Assembly: GCA_903881085.1 (NCBI GenBank)
Contig: CAIRSA010000352.1
Span: 21,534-85,533, forward strand
Direction: 5' to 3'
Origin: an uncultured Acidobacteriia bacterium
Lineage (GTDB): Bacteria > Acidobacteriota > Terriglobia > Bryobacterales > Bryobacteraceae
DNA: 64,000 nt
In this document: positions 52,934 through 62,192 of the stretch, one piece after another
Numbering within the stretch: the first letter of the stretch is position 1
Layout of the letters: each line of letters starts with the position of its first letter
Position numbers and translations under genes: made by a program
The notes under the pieces: model-generated
Seen by the model: only the letters and a program-made list of their open reading frames with translations
Told to the model about the DNA's origin: nothing
The model's database searches: none

Positions 52934-53077
52934 AGTGGTTTGCGAAGGAAAGTCGCCATTTCGCGATTGCAGCGTAAAATCGCGCATTTGAGGGGACTTT
53001 CATCCAAACAAGTCCTGCTCTTTCATCGATTTGAAATTGGCGAGAAACGTGCTCGTCCGTAGGCAACGGAATCTATT

Positions 53078-54679
53078 GTGCCAAGACGACTGGCTCAGAA
53101 GCTGATCATCGCCCTGACAATTCTAGTCGCGATTGTTTCGGCGATCTCTGGCTTCATCAGCACACGCACGCAAGAGCGGCGCATCCTGGATGCGATGATC
53201 CTTGGTGCCGACCAGCTCTCCAAGGGCATCACCTCGGCTACGTGGCAGGCCATGCTGGCCGACAACCGGCAGTCTGCCTACGAGGTGATGAAGACCATCG
53301 CCGACAAGCAAGGCATTGACCGCATCCGCATGTTCAATCGCGACGGCCGCGTGATGTTTTCCACCGGTCCACACGAAATGACCGATGGCCCTGAGACCTG
53401 CGCCCGCTGCCACACGTCCCTTCAGCCGCACGTCAGCATCGCAAGCAGTACCCGCGTCCAGATCTTCCGCAGCGAAGATGGCGAGCGCAATCTGACGATG
53501 GTCACACCGGTTTACAACGAGCCCTCCTGCAGCCAGGCCGCATGCCACGCCCATCCTGCTTCGCAGAAGGTCCTGGGGATTCTGGATGTGACTTTGTCGC
53601 TGGTGACAGTGGATCAGCAGGTGCGGCAGATGCGCTGGCAGACGGTGCTGGTGACGGTTGTCGAGATCCTGCTGCTTGGAATTTTCATTTACTACTTCAC
53701 ACGCCACTTCGTTGCCAATCCTATTCAGGAATTCATTGAAGGCACGAAGGCCGTCAGTGCGATGAATCTGGATAAGCCGATTCAGATCCGCTTTCGTAGC
53801 GAGGAGTTGGACGAGTTGACTGTTTCTTTCAACTCGATGCGCGAGCGGCTGCGCGAAGCGAGCGAAGAGAATGCGCGCTTCACCTCGCAACTGGAAACGA
53901 AAGTGGCAGAACGTACGGAGCAGTTGAAGGCGATCCACCAAAAACTGCTGCAATCGGATCGGCTCGCTTCGCTAGGTCAACTGGCTGCCAGTGTGGCGCA
54001 TGAAATCAATAATCCGGTCGGAGGCGTGCTCAATCTGGCCATGCTGATGCAGCGGATACTAGGCGAAAAAGGCGTGCCGGAGGGGCGGGTCGATGAGTTT
54101 CGCAAGTATCTGGTGCAGGTTGAGCGCGAGACCACTCGTGTGGGACGCATCGTCTCCGATCTGCTCTCGTTCTCGCGGCGTTCCAAACCGCAGCGCACGC
54201 AAACGGACCTGAACCGCATCGTCAAGACCACCGTGTCTCTGGTGCAACACAAGCTCACCCTTGCCAATGTAGCCGTGGAATTGAATTTGAGCGACGATCT
54301 GCCAACCGTCGACTGCGACACCTCGCAGATCCAGCAGGTGGTGCTGAACCTGGTGCTGAACGGCGCGGACGCGGCGCAGGGCCGGTCCAACTCGCGGGTA
54401 ATTATTGCGACGCGCACGGCTCCGTCGGGCGATGCCATTCTGCTCTCCGTCTGCGACAACGGTGACGGCATCAAGCCCGAAAACAAAAACAAGATTTTCG
54501 ATCCGTTTTTCACGACCAAGACCGGTAAGGGGGTCGGGCTTGGCCTTTCGGTCACCTACGGAATTGTGGAAGCGCACGGCGGCGAGATAGAAGTGCAGAG
54601 TTCGCCCGGCCAGGGCGCAACGTTTCTGGTGAAGTTGCCGTTGGTAGCGGCGCAAGTGGAGGTGGTGCAGGCTGGGTGA
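53078..54679 (+). CDS. sensor histidine kinase with c-type haem motifs in its periplasmic domain
   Basis: 533 residues. Two membrane segments (8-27 and 187-207) bound a periplasmic domain carrying CARCH (108-112) and CSQAACH (151-157), a C-x2-CH and a C-x4-CH, so one or two covalently bound haems are likely. A HAMP-like linker (about 208-262), a coiled coil, H-box SVAHEINNP with His-308, and an HATPase domain (NLVLNGADAA, GKGVGLGLSV) follow. It probably senses redox state, NO or oxygen and phosphorylates the sigma-54 regulator two genes downstream. GTG start at 53078. The stop overlaps the archaemetzincin start (GTGA). Confidence 0.92.
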   Translation: MPRRLAQKLIIALTILVAIVSAISGFISTRTQERRILDAMILGADQLSKGITSATWQAMLADNRQSAYEVMKTIADKQGIDRIRMFNRDGRVMFSTGPHEMTDGPETCARCHTSLQPHVSIASSTRVQIFRSEDGERNLTMVTPVYNEPSCSQAACHAHPASQKVLGILDVTLSLVTVDQQVRQMRWQTVLVTVVEILLLGIFIYYFTRHFVANPIQEFIEGTKAVSAMNLDKPIQIRFRSEELDELTVSFNSMRERLREASEENARFTSQLETKVAERTEQLKAIHQKLLQSDRLASLGQLAASVAHEINNPVGGVLNLAMLMQRILGEKGVPEGRVDEFRKYLVQVERETTRVGRIVSDLLSFSRRSKPQRTQTDLNRIVKTTVSLVQHKLTLANVAVELNLSDDLPTVDCDTSQIQQVVLNLVLNGADAAQGRSNSRVIIATRTAPSGDAILLSVCDNGDGIKPENKNKIFDPFFTTKTGKGVGLGLSVTYGIVEAHGGEIEVQSSPGQGATFLVKLPLVAAQVEVVQAG

Positions 54680-55233
54680 CGTACTTTTACATCACCGCGA
54701 TCGGCGCAGTGGATCCGGCCGCAATCAAGGTGGCGTCGGCCACGATTGAGACCACGTTCGGATTTCGCCCGCTGCAGTTTGGCCCGCTCGCCATGCCACC
54801 CGATGCGTTCGACAAGGTTCGCAATCAGTTCAGTTCCGTGGCGATGCTGAAGGAACTTGTGGCCCGCGCACCGGCCGATTGCCTGCGGTTGTTCGCGTTG
54901 ACCGAAAAAGATCTGTTCATTCCGATGCTGACGTTTTTGTTCGGACAAGCACAATTAGGGGGACGAGTGGCGTTGGTATCGCTGGCCAGGTTGCGGCAGG
55001 AGTTTTATGGAATGCCGGGCAACGATCCTTTGCTGGCGGTGCGCATGGCCAAGGAAACGCTGCATGAGGTGGGCCACACCTTCAACCTTTTGCACTGTAC
55101 TGATGCTGGCTGCGCCATGGCGCTATCAACTGGTATCCGCGCGCTGGACGCAAAGCACGCGGCGTTCTGTCCGGCTTGCGAGACACTGCTGAAGGAAACA
55201 CTGGCGGAATTTGAGATGGAGAAAACGGCATGA
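54676..55233 (+). CDS. archaemetzincin-type zinc metalloprotease
   Basis: 185 residues. HEVGHTFNLLHC (130-141) with C146, M148 and C165-x2-C168 matches the archaemetzincin signature, which has catalytic zinc bound by three His and a structural zinc by four Cys. The Gly normally at the third position after the second His is Asn-137 here, an unusual change. No signal peptide, so it is cytoplasmic. It is locked between kinase and response-regulator genes by 4-nt overlaps at both ends (GTGA, ATGA), implying a role in that signalling unit; none is known. Confidence 0.9.
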   Translation: MTYFYITAIGAVDPAAIKVASATIETTFGFRPLQFGPLAMPPDAFDKVRNQFSSVAMLKELVARAPADCLRLFALTEKDLFIPMLTFLFGQAQLGGRVALVSLARLRQEFYGMPGNDPLLAVRMAKETLHEVGHTFNLLHCTDAGCAMALSTGIRALDAKHAAFCPACETLLKETLAEFEMEKTA

Positions 55234-56600
55234 AAAATCAATGGCGAATTCTGGTTGTCGACGATGAAGAGGTGATGTGCGATTCGCTGGCGGCGTGGTT
55301 GCGTGAGGACGGTTACTCGGTTGACACCGCCTCGTGCGGCCGCGAAGCGGTGGAGCGAGCGCGGGACAAGAGCTATGCCATCTGCTTCGTCGATTTGAAA
55401 ATGCCCGGCGGGATGGATGGCATCGAGACCCTGCAGCAGATCAAGAAACTGCGACCTGACGCATCGCTGATCATCATCACCGCCTTTGCCACGGTCGATA
55501 CCGCCATCACGGCGATGAAAGAAGGCGCGCAGGAATACATTGTGAAGCCGTGCAATCCGGCGGAGATTTCATTGCTGGTGGAGCGCATCATCAAAGTGAA
55601 AAACCTGCAGCGCGAGAACACCATCTTGCGCCAGAAGTTGACGCGGCAGTACCGCTTTCACGACATCGTCAGCAAAAACTCAAAAATGCAGGATGTGCTC
55701 GAACTGGCACGCCGCGTGTCGAGTCTGCGCAGCACGGTGTTGATCCAGGGCGAGAGCGGCACCGGCAAGGAACTGGTGGCGCGGGCGATCCACAACTCTG
55801 GCGACCGTGCGTCGAAGCCGTTCGTGGCCATTTCTTGCGCGGCGCTGGCGGAATCGTTGCTGGAGTCGGAACTCTTCGGACACGAGAAAGGCGCGTTCAC
55901 AGGGGCGAATCAGCAGAAGAAGGGCAAGTTCGAACAGGCCGATGGCGGAACAATTTTTCTGGATGAGATTGGTGACATCTCACCCAAGGTGCAAGTGGAA
56001 TTGCTGCGTGTGCTACAGGAGCGCTGCTTCTATCGCGTCGGCGGCTCGCAGGAGATTCAGGTGGACTCACGGGTGATCGCCGCCAGCCATGTCAACCTGC
56101 AGGAGGCGGTGCGTGAAGGCAAGTTCCGCGACGATTTGTTCTACCGTTTGAATGTGGTGGAGATTCAGATTCCGCCGCTGCGCGCAAGGCGCGAAGATAT
56201 TCCGCTACTGGCGAATCACTTTGTCGATCGGCTGTCGCATGAACTGGGAAAGAATATAAGCGGAATCTCTGATAGTGCGCTCAAAGCGTTGCTCGATTAT
56301 GATTGGCCGGGCAACGTCCGTGAACTGGAAAATGCATTGGAGCGGGCCATTGTGACTACCAGTTCCAGCGTGCTCAACCACAACGATCTGGCGTTCATCA
56401 ATGCCGCTGCAAACGGCAAGAAGGGGTGGCATGTGCCTACGGACATGCTACTCTCTGAAGTTGAGAAACAGGTGATCGCCGCTACGCTTGACCGCCATCA
56501 GGGCAACGTTACCGAGACGGCAGAGGTGCTGGGGATTGACCGCTCAACCCTTTATGAAAAGATCAAGCGGTACGAGATTCCGCGCGGGGCTGCGGTCTAG
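55230..56600 (+). CDS. sigma-54-dependent response regulator (NtrC/AtoC family)
   Basis: 456 residues. Receiver domain 1-120 with DD (11-12), phospho-acceptor Asp-55 and Lys in YIVKPCNPAE. AAA+ domain about 145-380: Walker A GESGTGKE, sigma-54-contacting GAFTGA, Walker B GGTIFLDEIGD and an arginine finger region. The C-terminal Fis-type HTH is at about 410-456 (NVTETAEVLGIDRSTLYEKI). It activates sigma-54 promoters after phosphorylation, presumably by the haem kinase in the same operon. The best candidate target is the respiratory operon on the opposite strand, whose promoter fits sigma-54. Confidence 0.96.
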   Translation: MKNQWRILVVDDEEVMCDSLAAWLREDGYSVDTASCGREAVERARDKSYAICFVDLKMPGGMDGIETLQQIKKLRPDASLIIITAFATVDTAITAMKEGAQEYIVKPCNPAEISLLVERIIKVKNLQRENTILRQKLTRQYRFHDIVSKNSKMQDVLELARRVSSLRSTVLIQGESGTGKELVARAIHNSGDRASKPFVAISCAALAESLLESELFGHEKGAFTGANQQKKGKFEQADGGTIFLDEIGDISPKVQVELLRVLQERCFYRVGGSQEIQVDSRVIAASHVNLQEAVREGKFRDDLFYRLNVVEIQIPPLRARREDIPLLANHFVDRLSHELGKNISGISDSALKALLDYDWPGNVRELENALERAIVTTSSSVLNHNDLAFINAAANGKKGWHVPTDMLLSEVEKQVIAATLDRHQGNVTETAEVLGIDRSTLYEKIKRYEIPRGAAV

Positions 56601-56626
56601 AAGATTCACATTGACTGCGCGGTCCC

Positions 56627-56742
56627 ACGTGGCGCGGGCACTCCTGCCTGCCGCGTCCCGACTCATCGGGACGCCTGCGCGGCGTGCTCCAAAACGCGTC
56701 CCGATGAGTCGGGACGCGGCAGAGTGAGACTCTGCGCCACGT
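56627..56742. repeat. nested perfect inverted repeats between convergent operons
   Basis: A 27-bp perfect inverted repeat (56648-56674 and 56696-56722) encloses a 21-nt loop; each arm itself folds as CGTCCCGA-ctca-TCGGGACG. Outside it, ACGTGGCGC (56627-56635) pairs with GCGCCACGT (56734-56742), and GCAGAGT-gag-ACTCTGC (56719-56735) makes a further hairpin. The element fills the gap between the response-regulator gene and the convergent respiratory operon and probably terminates both. Confidence 0.85.
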
Positions 56743-56773
56743 CGATAGCTGCAAAGTTATTTCTGTGCGGTGC

Positions 56774-57589
56774 CTAAGTTTCCAAAAACATCCGTCCCCA
56801 AACCGCCGGCCAGTTCGCATCCGGGTTCGCCTTCGGCAAATCCTCGCACGGCACGCCGCCATCGGCCAGGGCCGGCGCAGTGCCTTCCTCCGCCATCGCA
56901 AACTGCAGTCGCTCCATCTCTCGCAATAACCATGCTCCCGCCTCGCGCGCGTCGAGCAGATGCCGCAGATCGGCGTTACTGTTTTGCACCTTGAGCACCC
57001 AGTCGTCGGAGGGTGCGCCATGCGCGGTCACTATGCCATCAATCGGTGCCAGCACGCGGACATCGATGCCGCTGCGTTGCGCCCACCACGCCGGGCCGTT
57101 CGCCGTCAGCAGCGCGCCGGCTTCGGGCAGCACAACGGAATCCGCACGGCCGATGATGCGCGAGCCCAGATCGTCAAGGCCGATCGCATAGACGCCTTCG
57201 CCTTCCGGCCGTACCCAGGTGTGGCCGCGGTGATAGAGCCGGTCCGATGGGATCGATAGACCATACTGTTCCTCGCACTCTGCTTTCGAGCACGCGCCCG
57301 AGGCCACCAGTTTGCCGTGCGTCTTGCACTCGCGGCAATCGAACGACTGATCGCAAACGCGCTCGCGAAATTCGCCGGTGAATTCGTGCCGGCAGTGGCG
57401 CTCGCTTGCAGGCAGATCGTGAAACTCCTCCTGCCAGCGCAGCTTGTCGACATTCGCAGTGCGGCGGCGCAGCCAGGCGCGGATGAATGACATGGTTACC
57501 GTGGTCGCAACCACCAGCAACACGGAATAGAACACGCCGAGAAAAACTAATTCGCCAGTGCTCAAGGCAGCAATCTTAGTGGGTAACAT
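56774..57589 (-). CDS. membrane-anchored GcvH-like protein lacking the lipoyl lysine
   Basis: 271 residues from ATG 57589. One membrane segment (about 13-37). A cysteine cluster follows: C66, C79, C85, C88, C100, C105 (CRHEFTGEFRERVCDQSFDC). Residues about 117-215 form a GcvH-like barrel (YHRGHTWVRPEGEGVYAIGL). Where GcvH has the lipoylated Lys, the aligned stretch AQRSGIDVRVLAPIDG has none, so the domain cannot be lipoylated at the usual site. Last gene of the respiratory operon, overlapping the NrfD gene by 14 nt. It may bind metal or Fe-S and help assemble or link the complex; unproven. Confidence 0.85.
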   Translation of the reverse strand: MLPTKIAALSTGELVFLGVFYSVLLVVATTVTMSFIRAWLRRRTANVDKLRWQEEFHDLPASERHCRHEFTGEFRERVCDQSFDCRECKTHGKLVASGACSKAECEEQYGLSIPSDRLYHRGHTWVRPEGEGVYAIGLDDLGSRIIGRADSVVLPEAGALLTANGPAWWAQRSGIDVRVLAPIDGIVTAHGAPSDDWVLKVQNSNADLRHLLDAREAGAWLLREMERLQFAMAEEGTAPALADGGVPCEDLPKANPDANWPAVWGRMFLET

Positions 57590-58820
57590 GAGAAGCCTCC
57601 AACTCCCGCTCGCGCGGGAACAACGGTAGATAACGGTATGAGAACGAATACACCAGCACGCCGTAAGCAATCACTGCCACGAACGCCCCGGTCTCCTGCC
57701 AGCTGGGCAGGTAGGAAAGAAATGGATCAAACGGCAGCGAGGGGAGCGCCAACGTTTGAATCGTCAGTACAAAGCGGTTGAGCGTGACGCCTATGCAGAC
57801 CAGCGATGCGGCCGATACCAGCCAGCGCATGTTTTCGCGCTTTGACTTGTTCAGCAGAATGAGGGCAGGGACGAGGCCGAGCAGGACGATCTCAGTGAAC
57901 AGAATCCACGATCCGAACGGCTGCCATTGATAGTAGCGATACGCTTCCACGCCCGCCGAAGGCGACGTGTGGTTGATCCAGATCATCGTGTCCAGCGATT
58001 TCAAAAACACATAAACCACCAGAATTGTTCCAGAGATCTTGCCTAACAGCGAAAGCACGCTCTGTTCCACCAGTCGCTTGCCGGTGATCTTTTCAACCAG
58101 CGTGGTAGTCACAATCAAGAAACTCGGACCGGCGGCCATTGCCGACGCAATGAACAGGAAGAATGTCGACGGCCAGATGAAGAAGCCCTCGCGATACGCG
58201 AACGGCTTTGCCTGCATCACGCCATACAGTCCACCCAGCGAGCCCTGATGAAAGAAAGAAAGAAATGCGCCCACGCCCGCCAGCACGTACATCAACTTGT
58301 GCAGTTCGAATTCAAAACACAGGAACGATGGTACGTAGCGCAGCTTGCGGTTCTTCAATATCACAGGCACATACTCAATCGCCAGCACTATCAGATAGCA
58401 GGTGATACAGAAAGTCACCTCGGTCAGCATGGAATGCACGTTCGGATACCAGAACGTGAACCATGCCCGCAACGGTTGGCCGACGTCCACCATCAGAATG
58501 AAGATCGCGCCGCTGTAGCAGATGAACCCGATCACTACGGCGCTGTTGATCACACTTTTTAACTCGGTCCGGCGCATGATATAGAGTAGAAAGCCAGTGA
58601 AGAAAGCGCCTGCGCCAAGTGCGATCACCGTCAAGTCCAGATAGATCCACAGACCAAACGCGAAACGATTATCCATGTTCGTTTGATTCAAGCCGAGAAT
58701 CAGGCAGCGCGCGATGGCGTAGACGCCGAAGAGCAGCAGCATCGCCCACACGCCCACCCAACCAAAGAAGCGCTGCGAGGAACAGCGGCGCACACCATGC
58801 AATAGCAGTTGCTTGTCCAT
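57576..58820 (-). CDS. NrfD/PsrC-type membrane subunit of quinone oxidoreductase
   Basis: 414 residues from ATG 58820. Eight to ten membrane helices; WVGVWAMLLLFGVYAIARCL, WIYLDLTVIALGAGAFFTGF and WPSTFFLFIASAMAAGPSF are typical of the long NrfD form found in Qrc and alternative complex III. NrfD subunits hold the quinone site and pass electrons to the Fe-S subunit. It starts one base after the Fe-S gene stop. The membrane protein completes the module with the Fe-S, molybdopterin and cytochrome subunits encoded just upstream. Confidence 0.93.
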   Translation of the reverse strand: MDKQLLLHGVRRCSSQRFFGWVGVWAMLLLFGVYAIARCLILGLNQTNMDNRFAFGLWIYLDLTVIALGAGAFFTGFLLYIMRRTELKSVINSAVVIGFICYSGAIFILMVDVGQPLRAWFTFWYPNVHSMLTEVTFCITCYLIVLAIEYVPVILKNRKLRYVPSFLCFEFELHKLMYVLAGVGAFLSFFHQGSLGGLYGVMQAKPFAYREGFFIWPSTFFLFIASAMAAGPSFLIVTTTLVEKITGKRLVEQSVLSLLGKISGTILVVYVFLKSLDTMIWINHTSPSAGVEAYRYYQWQPFGSWILFTEIVLLGLVPALILLNKSKRENMRWLVSAASLVCIGVTLNRFVLTIQTLALPSLPFDPFLSYLPSWQETGAFVAVIAYGVLVYSFSYRYLPLFPRERELEASHVTH

Positions 58821-58821
58821 G

Positions 58822-59571
58822 TTATGAATTCCTTCCATCGCGCCCCATGTGGCGCACCCATTCCTGTTGCGATTTGTAGTAAACCTTGGTGCCCGTGCCA
58901 AGCTTTTCCAGTAGCCGGAACGCTTCGGGTTTCTTCACTTCCTGCGCTACGTTGCTGGCCGGCTGATTCAGATCGCCGAACATCATTGCGCCCGCGGGAC
59001 AGGCTTCCACGCACGCTGGAACATACTCGCCGGCTTGCAACTCGCGGCGGCCTTCCACTGCCGCTTTGGCCTTAGCGGCCTGGTAGCGGCCGTGGCAGAA
59101 ATTGCATTTTTCGACTACGCCGCGCATGCGCGTAGCTACTGCCGGATTCAACGTCTTCTCCATCCCTGCCGGCCACACCGGATCGTTCCAATTGAAGTAG
59201 CGTGCATGATACGGGCACGCCGCCATGCAGTAACGGCAGCCCAGGCAGCGCTCGGCCATCTGGCCGACCACGCCGGTTTCCGGATCCACATCAACGGCCT
59301 CCTGCGGGCACACTGAAACGCAAGGAGTGCCGTTGCCGCACTGCTGGCACAGCACTGGGAAGTAGACGCCACGCGCCTCAGGGAAGGGAAGTCCGTTTTC
59401 TGCCTTGGCCACTCGCATCCATGTGAGGCCCGTGCGCTCCGTGGTGCCGGTTTGCGCCGGCGGGACGTTGTTTTCCGCTGCGCAAGCTACCATGCAGGCG
59501 CCGCAGCCGGTGCACAGGTCGAGATCGATTACCATTCCGTAGCGAGCTTGCACTTTTTTCGCCGGGTTCAT
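58822..59571 (-). CDS. 4Fe-4S ferredoxin-type subunit
   Basis: 249 residues from ATG 59571, chosen because it begins MNPAKKVQARYGMVIDLDL directly before the first cluster motif and overlaps the upstream stop by ATGA; the long in-frame upstream extension is antisense-like filler. Cluster motifs: CTGCGACMVAC, CQQCG...CVSVCP, CLGCRYCMAACPY, CNFCHGR and CVEACP, enough for four [4Fe-4S] clusters. No signal of its own, so it would be exported with the Tat-bearing partner. It links the NrfD quinone subunit to the periplasmic redox subunits. Confidence 0.94.
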   Translation of the reverse strand: MNPAKKVQARYGMVIDLDLCTGCGACMVACAAENNVPPAQTGTTERTGLTWMRVAKAENGLPFPEARGVYFPVLCQQCGNGTPCVSVCPQEAVDVDPETGVVGQMAERCLGCRYCMAACPYHARYFNWNDPVWPAGMEKTLNPAVATRMRGVVEKCNFCHGRYQAAKAKAAVEGRRELQAGEYVPACVEACPAGAMMFGDLNQPASNVAQEVKKPEAFRLLEKLGTGTKVYYKSQQEWVRHMGRDGRNS

Positions 59572-61610
59572 AACTTCACCATCCTTGCCGCTGAAAGTCT
59601 CCACGTGCAGTCCTTCCCGAGGGCGCAGGTTTCCAGTAACCCGGCGCGTTCCGGTCCAATGCTTGCCTGCACCACACCTGGCATCACCGAGGCGTCGATC
59701 TTCACGATTGCCGGGGCGCTCCCACAGGCGGTTTCCACTCGAACTTTGCATCCGTCCGTGAGTCCGAATACGCTCGCCGATTGCGGGCTGATTGCTGCCA
59801 TCGCCGGTGAGTCGCGCAGCCCTGATTCCTGATACACCTTGGATAGCAGCGGCGAAACTTTGCTGCTTCCCACCGCTGCACGCCAACCGGACGGCACCAG
59901 CGCCAGCGGAAATTCCGCAGTGCGTTTCAGCCTGCCTTTCAGCGATGCGGGTAACCCGCCGGGTATTTGCAGCGAGGCTTTCTCAGAGGTCGTCTGTTCC
60001 GAATCACGCCAGCATGCGCCCGCGTTCAGTTGCGTCCAGAACGCTTCGCCGTCTTTCAGAGACCTCATTCGCACTGTCTCGCCTGTCGCGTAGTTGAACA
60101 CCTCGCCGCGGCCCGATTCAAAAATCGCCAGAGCCCGCGCCTTCACGGCCTCTTCCGTTTTTCCTGCGCCGAGCAGATCCAGCGGGTCAACCGCCTTCGC
60201 GTCGGCCGGTTGCAGCGGCGCGGCTATTGCGAACAAAGCGCGGGTTGAATCGAAGGGTGTCGCGATCTCTTCGAAAGCGTTGGGGTAAGCTGCCGTGGGC
60301 AGGACGTACTCGCCATCTAATCCGTATGCGGGCAAGAAAGCCGAGAAGCGGATCACCGTGGCATCCTTGGCCAGTTTCTTTTCCAGCAGCTGCCGAGGAA
60401 TCGCGTTGCCCGAAAGCGTTGCGTCAGTAATGAGCGCGCGGATGGAGTTGTCCGGTACCATCGTCAGATCGAATTGCGGCGCCAACTTCGCCGTGCTCCA
60501 TTCCGCTGGGATTGGAGCCTCGCGACGTTCCACGCTGCCGCCCTTGCGGCCCACGCTGCCCAGTAGCAGATTCAAGCCTGCGATGGCTGTTTCTTCCTGT
60601 TCGCCAAGCGGACCGCCGCCGGGGTCACCGCCACCGATCGCGATGGCCGCGCCGTTGGCCACAAGCTCTTTGGCGATGGCCACAGTCTGGTACGGCGTAA
60701 TGCCCGTTATCGACACCGCATCTTCCGGCGAAAATGCTGCACACAACGCACGCCAGGGCTTCGGCGCCGCAGGTATCAGTTTCTCTGCGATCAGTACGTG
60801 CGCCAAGCTCATTGCAAAGGCCACTTCCGAGCCCGGCAAAATCGGAACCCAAAGCTCTGCCTTATCCGCCGTGCGCGATCGCACCGGCTCCACTTGGATG
60901 ATTCGCAAAGCCCCAAGCTTGCGCAGTGCCAGCACCCGTCCCGGAGTGCCCCAACCATCCAGCACCGGCGCACCGAAGCTGAGCAGGGTTCCTGTGTTTT
61001 CCAAGTCTAGGCCCAATGGCCCGCAGCCAAGTGTCATGCAACTGCGCAGGCTCTGCAGCGTGGCGCCCTGGTCGGACATTGTTACGTAGATTCCTTGTGG
61101 AGTTTCGCCAAGCACGCGGCGGTAGAGTATGGATTGCGAGCGGCCCGGACGCTGATCGAGTATTGCGGCATGCTCGCCAGGCCGCATCGATTCTACGGCC
61201 TGCTTCCATGCCGCCATCGCATCGGCTGCGTTCGTTGCGACGTGCGTCACCTGTCCGCCCTTTTCCATGCGTCGAAAGGCCGCCCGCACGCGCTCCGGAT
61301 GAAACGGCATGTGTTGTCCGGCCAATCCCAATGTGCACAGCACACCATGACTCTGCGGATGCGCCGCCACGCCATTCATCTGCACCGCTTGTCCATTCAC
61401 GCAGGTTGCGCGTACTCCGCAGGCGGCTGGGCACATCGTGCAGTTGGTGTACTTCACTGCCGTCACACCGCGCATGGGAACCGGCACTCCCGGCCAGTTC
61501 TGCGACCACAGCGCGGAGTCGTGCACCAGCCGCCAAGGGGCGGGCGTAAACAGCAACCCGGCAGTTGCGCCGCCCGCCAAACCGATCATCTCGCGTCTTG
61601 GGATTTTCAT
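59568..61610 (-). CDS. Tat-exported molybdopterin-oxidoreductase-family subunit
   Basis: 680 residues. Tat-like N-terminus PRREMIGLAGGATAGLLF (residues 4-21). A proximal Fe-S motif C57-x2-C60-x3-C64-x27-C92, then molybdopterin-family segments (GGGDPGGGPLGEQEETAIAG, AYPNAFEEIATPFD) and a C-terminal dinucleotide-binding-like barrel. Catalytic members bind Mo; QrcB of the Qrc complex is a non-catalytic relative, and sequence alone does not show which applies. With the pentahaem cytochrome, Fe-S and NrfD subunits it fits a Qrc/ACIII-like complex that oxidises or reduces menaquinol against periplasmic cytochrome c. Confidence 0.92.
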   Translation of the reverse strand: MKIPRREMIGLAGGATAGLLFTPAPWRLVHDSALWSQNWPGVPVPMRGVTAVKYTNCTMCPAACGVRATCVNGQAVQMNGVAAHPQSHGVLCTLGLAGQHMPFHPERVRAAFRRMEKGGQVTHVATNAADAMAAWKQAVESMRPGEHAAILDQRPGRSQSILYRRVLGETPQGIYVTMSDQGATLQSLRSCMTLGCGPLGLDLENTGTLLSFGAPVLDGWGTPGRVLALRKLGALRIIQVEPVRSRTADKAELWVPILPGSEVAFAMSLAHVLIAEKLIPAAPKPWRALCAAFSPEDAVSITGITPYQTVAIAKELVANGAAIAIGGGDPGGGPLGEQEETAIAGLNLLLGSVGRKGGSVERREAPIPAEWSTAKLAPQFDLTMVPDNSIRALITDATLSGNAIPRQLLEKKLAKDATVIRFSAFLPAYGLDGEYVLPTAAYPNAFEEIATPFDSTRALFAIAAPLQPADAKAVDPLDLLGAGKTEEAVKARALAIFESGRGEVFNYATGETVRMRSLKDGEAFWTQLNAGACWRDSEQTTSEKASLQIPGGLPASLKGRLKRTAEFPLALVPSGWRAAVGSSKVSPLLSKVYQESGLRDSPAMAAISPQSASVFGLTDGCKVRVETACGSAPAIVKIDASVMPGVVQASIGPERAGLLETCALGKDCTWRLSAARMVKL

Positions 61611-61637
61611 TGCCTTTCCTTTCTCTCCTGGTGGTCT

Positions 61638-62192
61638 CTACTTGTGGCAATCGAGACAACTGTTCTTCAAACCGTTTTCTGCGTGGCAGCGTTCGCAGTC
61701 GCCCATCTCCATATGGCGGTCTGCGATCGTCTTGCTGTATCCGCTTACGCGGTTGCGCTGCACAGGTTCGAGCGACGCCGACTTCCCGTGCTCGCCATGG
61801 CAGCGTGTGCACTGCAGTTTCGCCAGTTTGATGTGCGTGGCGTGCGGGAAGTAGACGTTCTGCGGTTGCCGCGAATAGCTTTGCCAGGGAATCTCACGCC
61901 CCGTTGTCACGAAGTTCGCGATGAACTCCTTCTCCACTGCCGAGCCCTTCACTGGTTGCGCGTGGCAGCCCGCGCATTGCTCCAATTTGGGGATGCCGCT
62001 GAACTGTCCATCGGCGGCGAGGGAGTGGCAGTCTTCGCACTTCATGCCGCCCTTTTCACTGGTGTGCGCGGTATGGCTGAAGGCGAAAGGCTGCCGTTCC
62101 GCCGTATAAATCACCTTTGGGAAAACCAGCCATCCGGCGGCCAGCGCAATGGCGCACCCAGTGCCAAACGATATCAACCCACCGTGTTTCAT
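61638..62192 (-). CDS. membrane-anchored pentahaem cytochrome c (QrcA-like)
   Basis: 184 residues from ATG 62192 (ATGA overlap with upstream gene). An N-terminal anchor (residues 5-25) precedes five CxxCH motifs: CEDCH, CAGCH, CTRCH, CERCH and CLDCH, with axial His in SHTAH and FPHATH. This is the cytochrome c3/c7-like class III fold, as in QrcA (described as hexahaem in Desulfovibrio). It should pass electrons between the molybdopterin-family subunit and soluble periplasmic cytochromes. Confidence 0.93.
   Translation of the reverse strand: MKHGGLISFGTGCAIALAAGWLVFPKVIYTAERQPFAFSHTAHTSEKGGMKCEDCHSLAADGQFSGIPKLEQCAGCHAQPVKGSAVEKEFIANFVTTGREIPWQSYSRQPQNVYFPHATHIKLAKLQCTRCHGEHGKSASLEPVQRNRVSGYSKTIADRHMEMGDCERCHAENGLKNSCLDCHK

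Larger units (their letters stand above)
52612..53077. other. 466-nt gene-free region with REP-type hairpins
   Basis: No convincing coding frame. It contains two palindromic elements listed separately (52737-52791 and 52905-52933). GGAGGT at 52896-52901 resembles a ribosome-binding site but no start codon follows it. The region should hold the accC terminator and the sensor-kinase promoter; I could not pick out a clear -35/-10 pair. Confidence 0.6.

Noticed and set aside
58822..59886. Long form of the Fe-S subunit starting at 59886
   Set aside because: The first 105 codons overlap the molybdopterin-family gene in another frame and lack conserved content; the ATGA-coupled start at 59571 is better.
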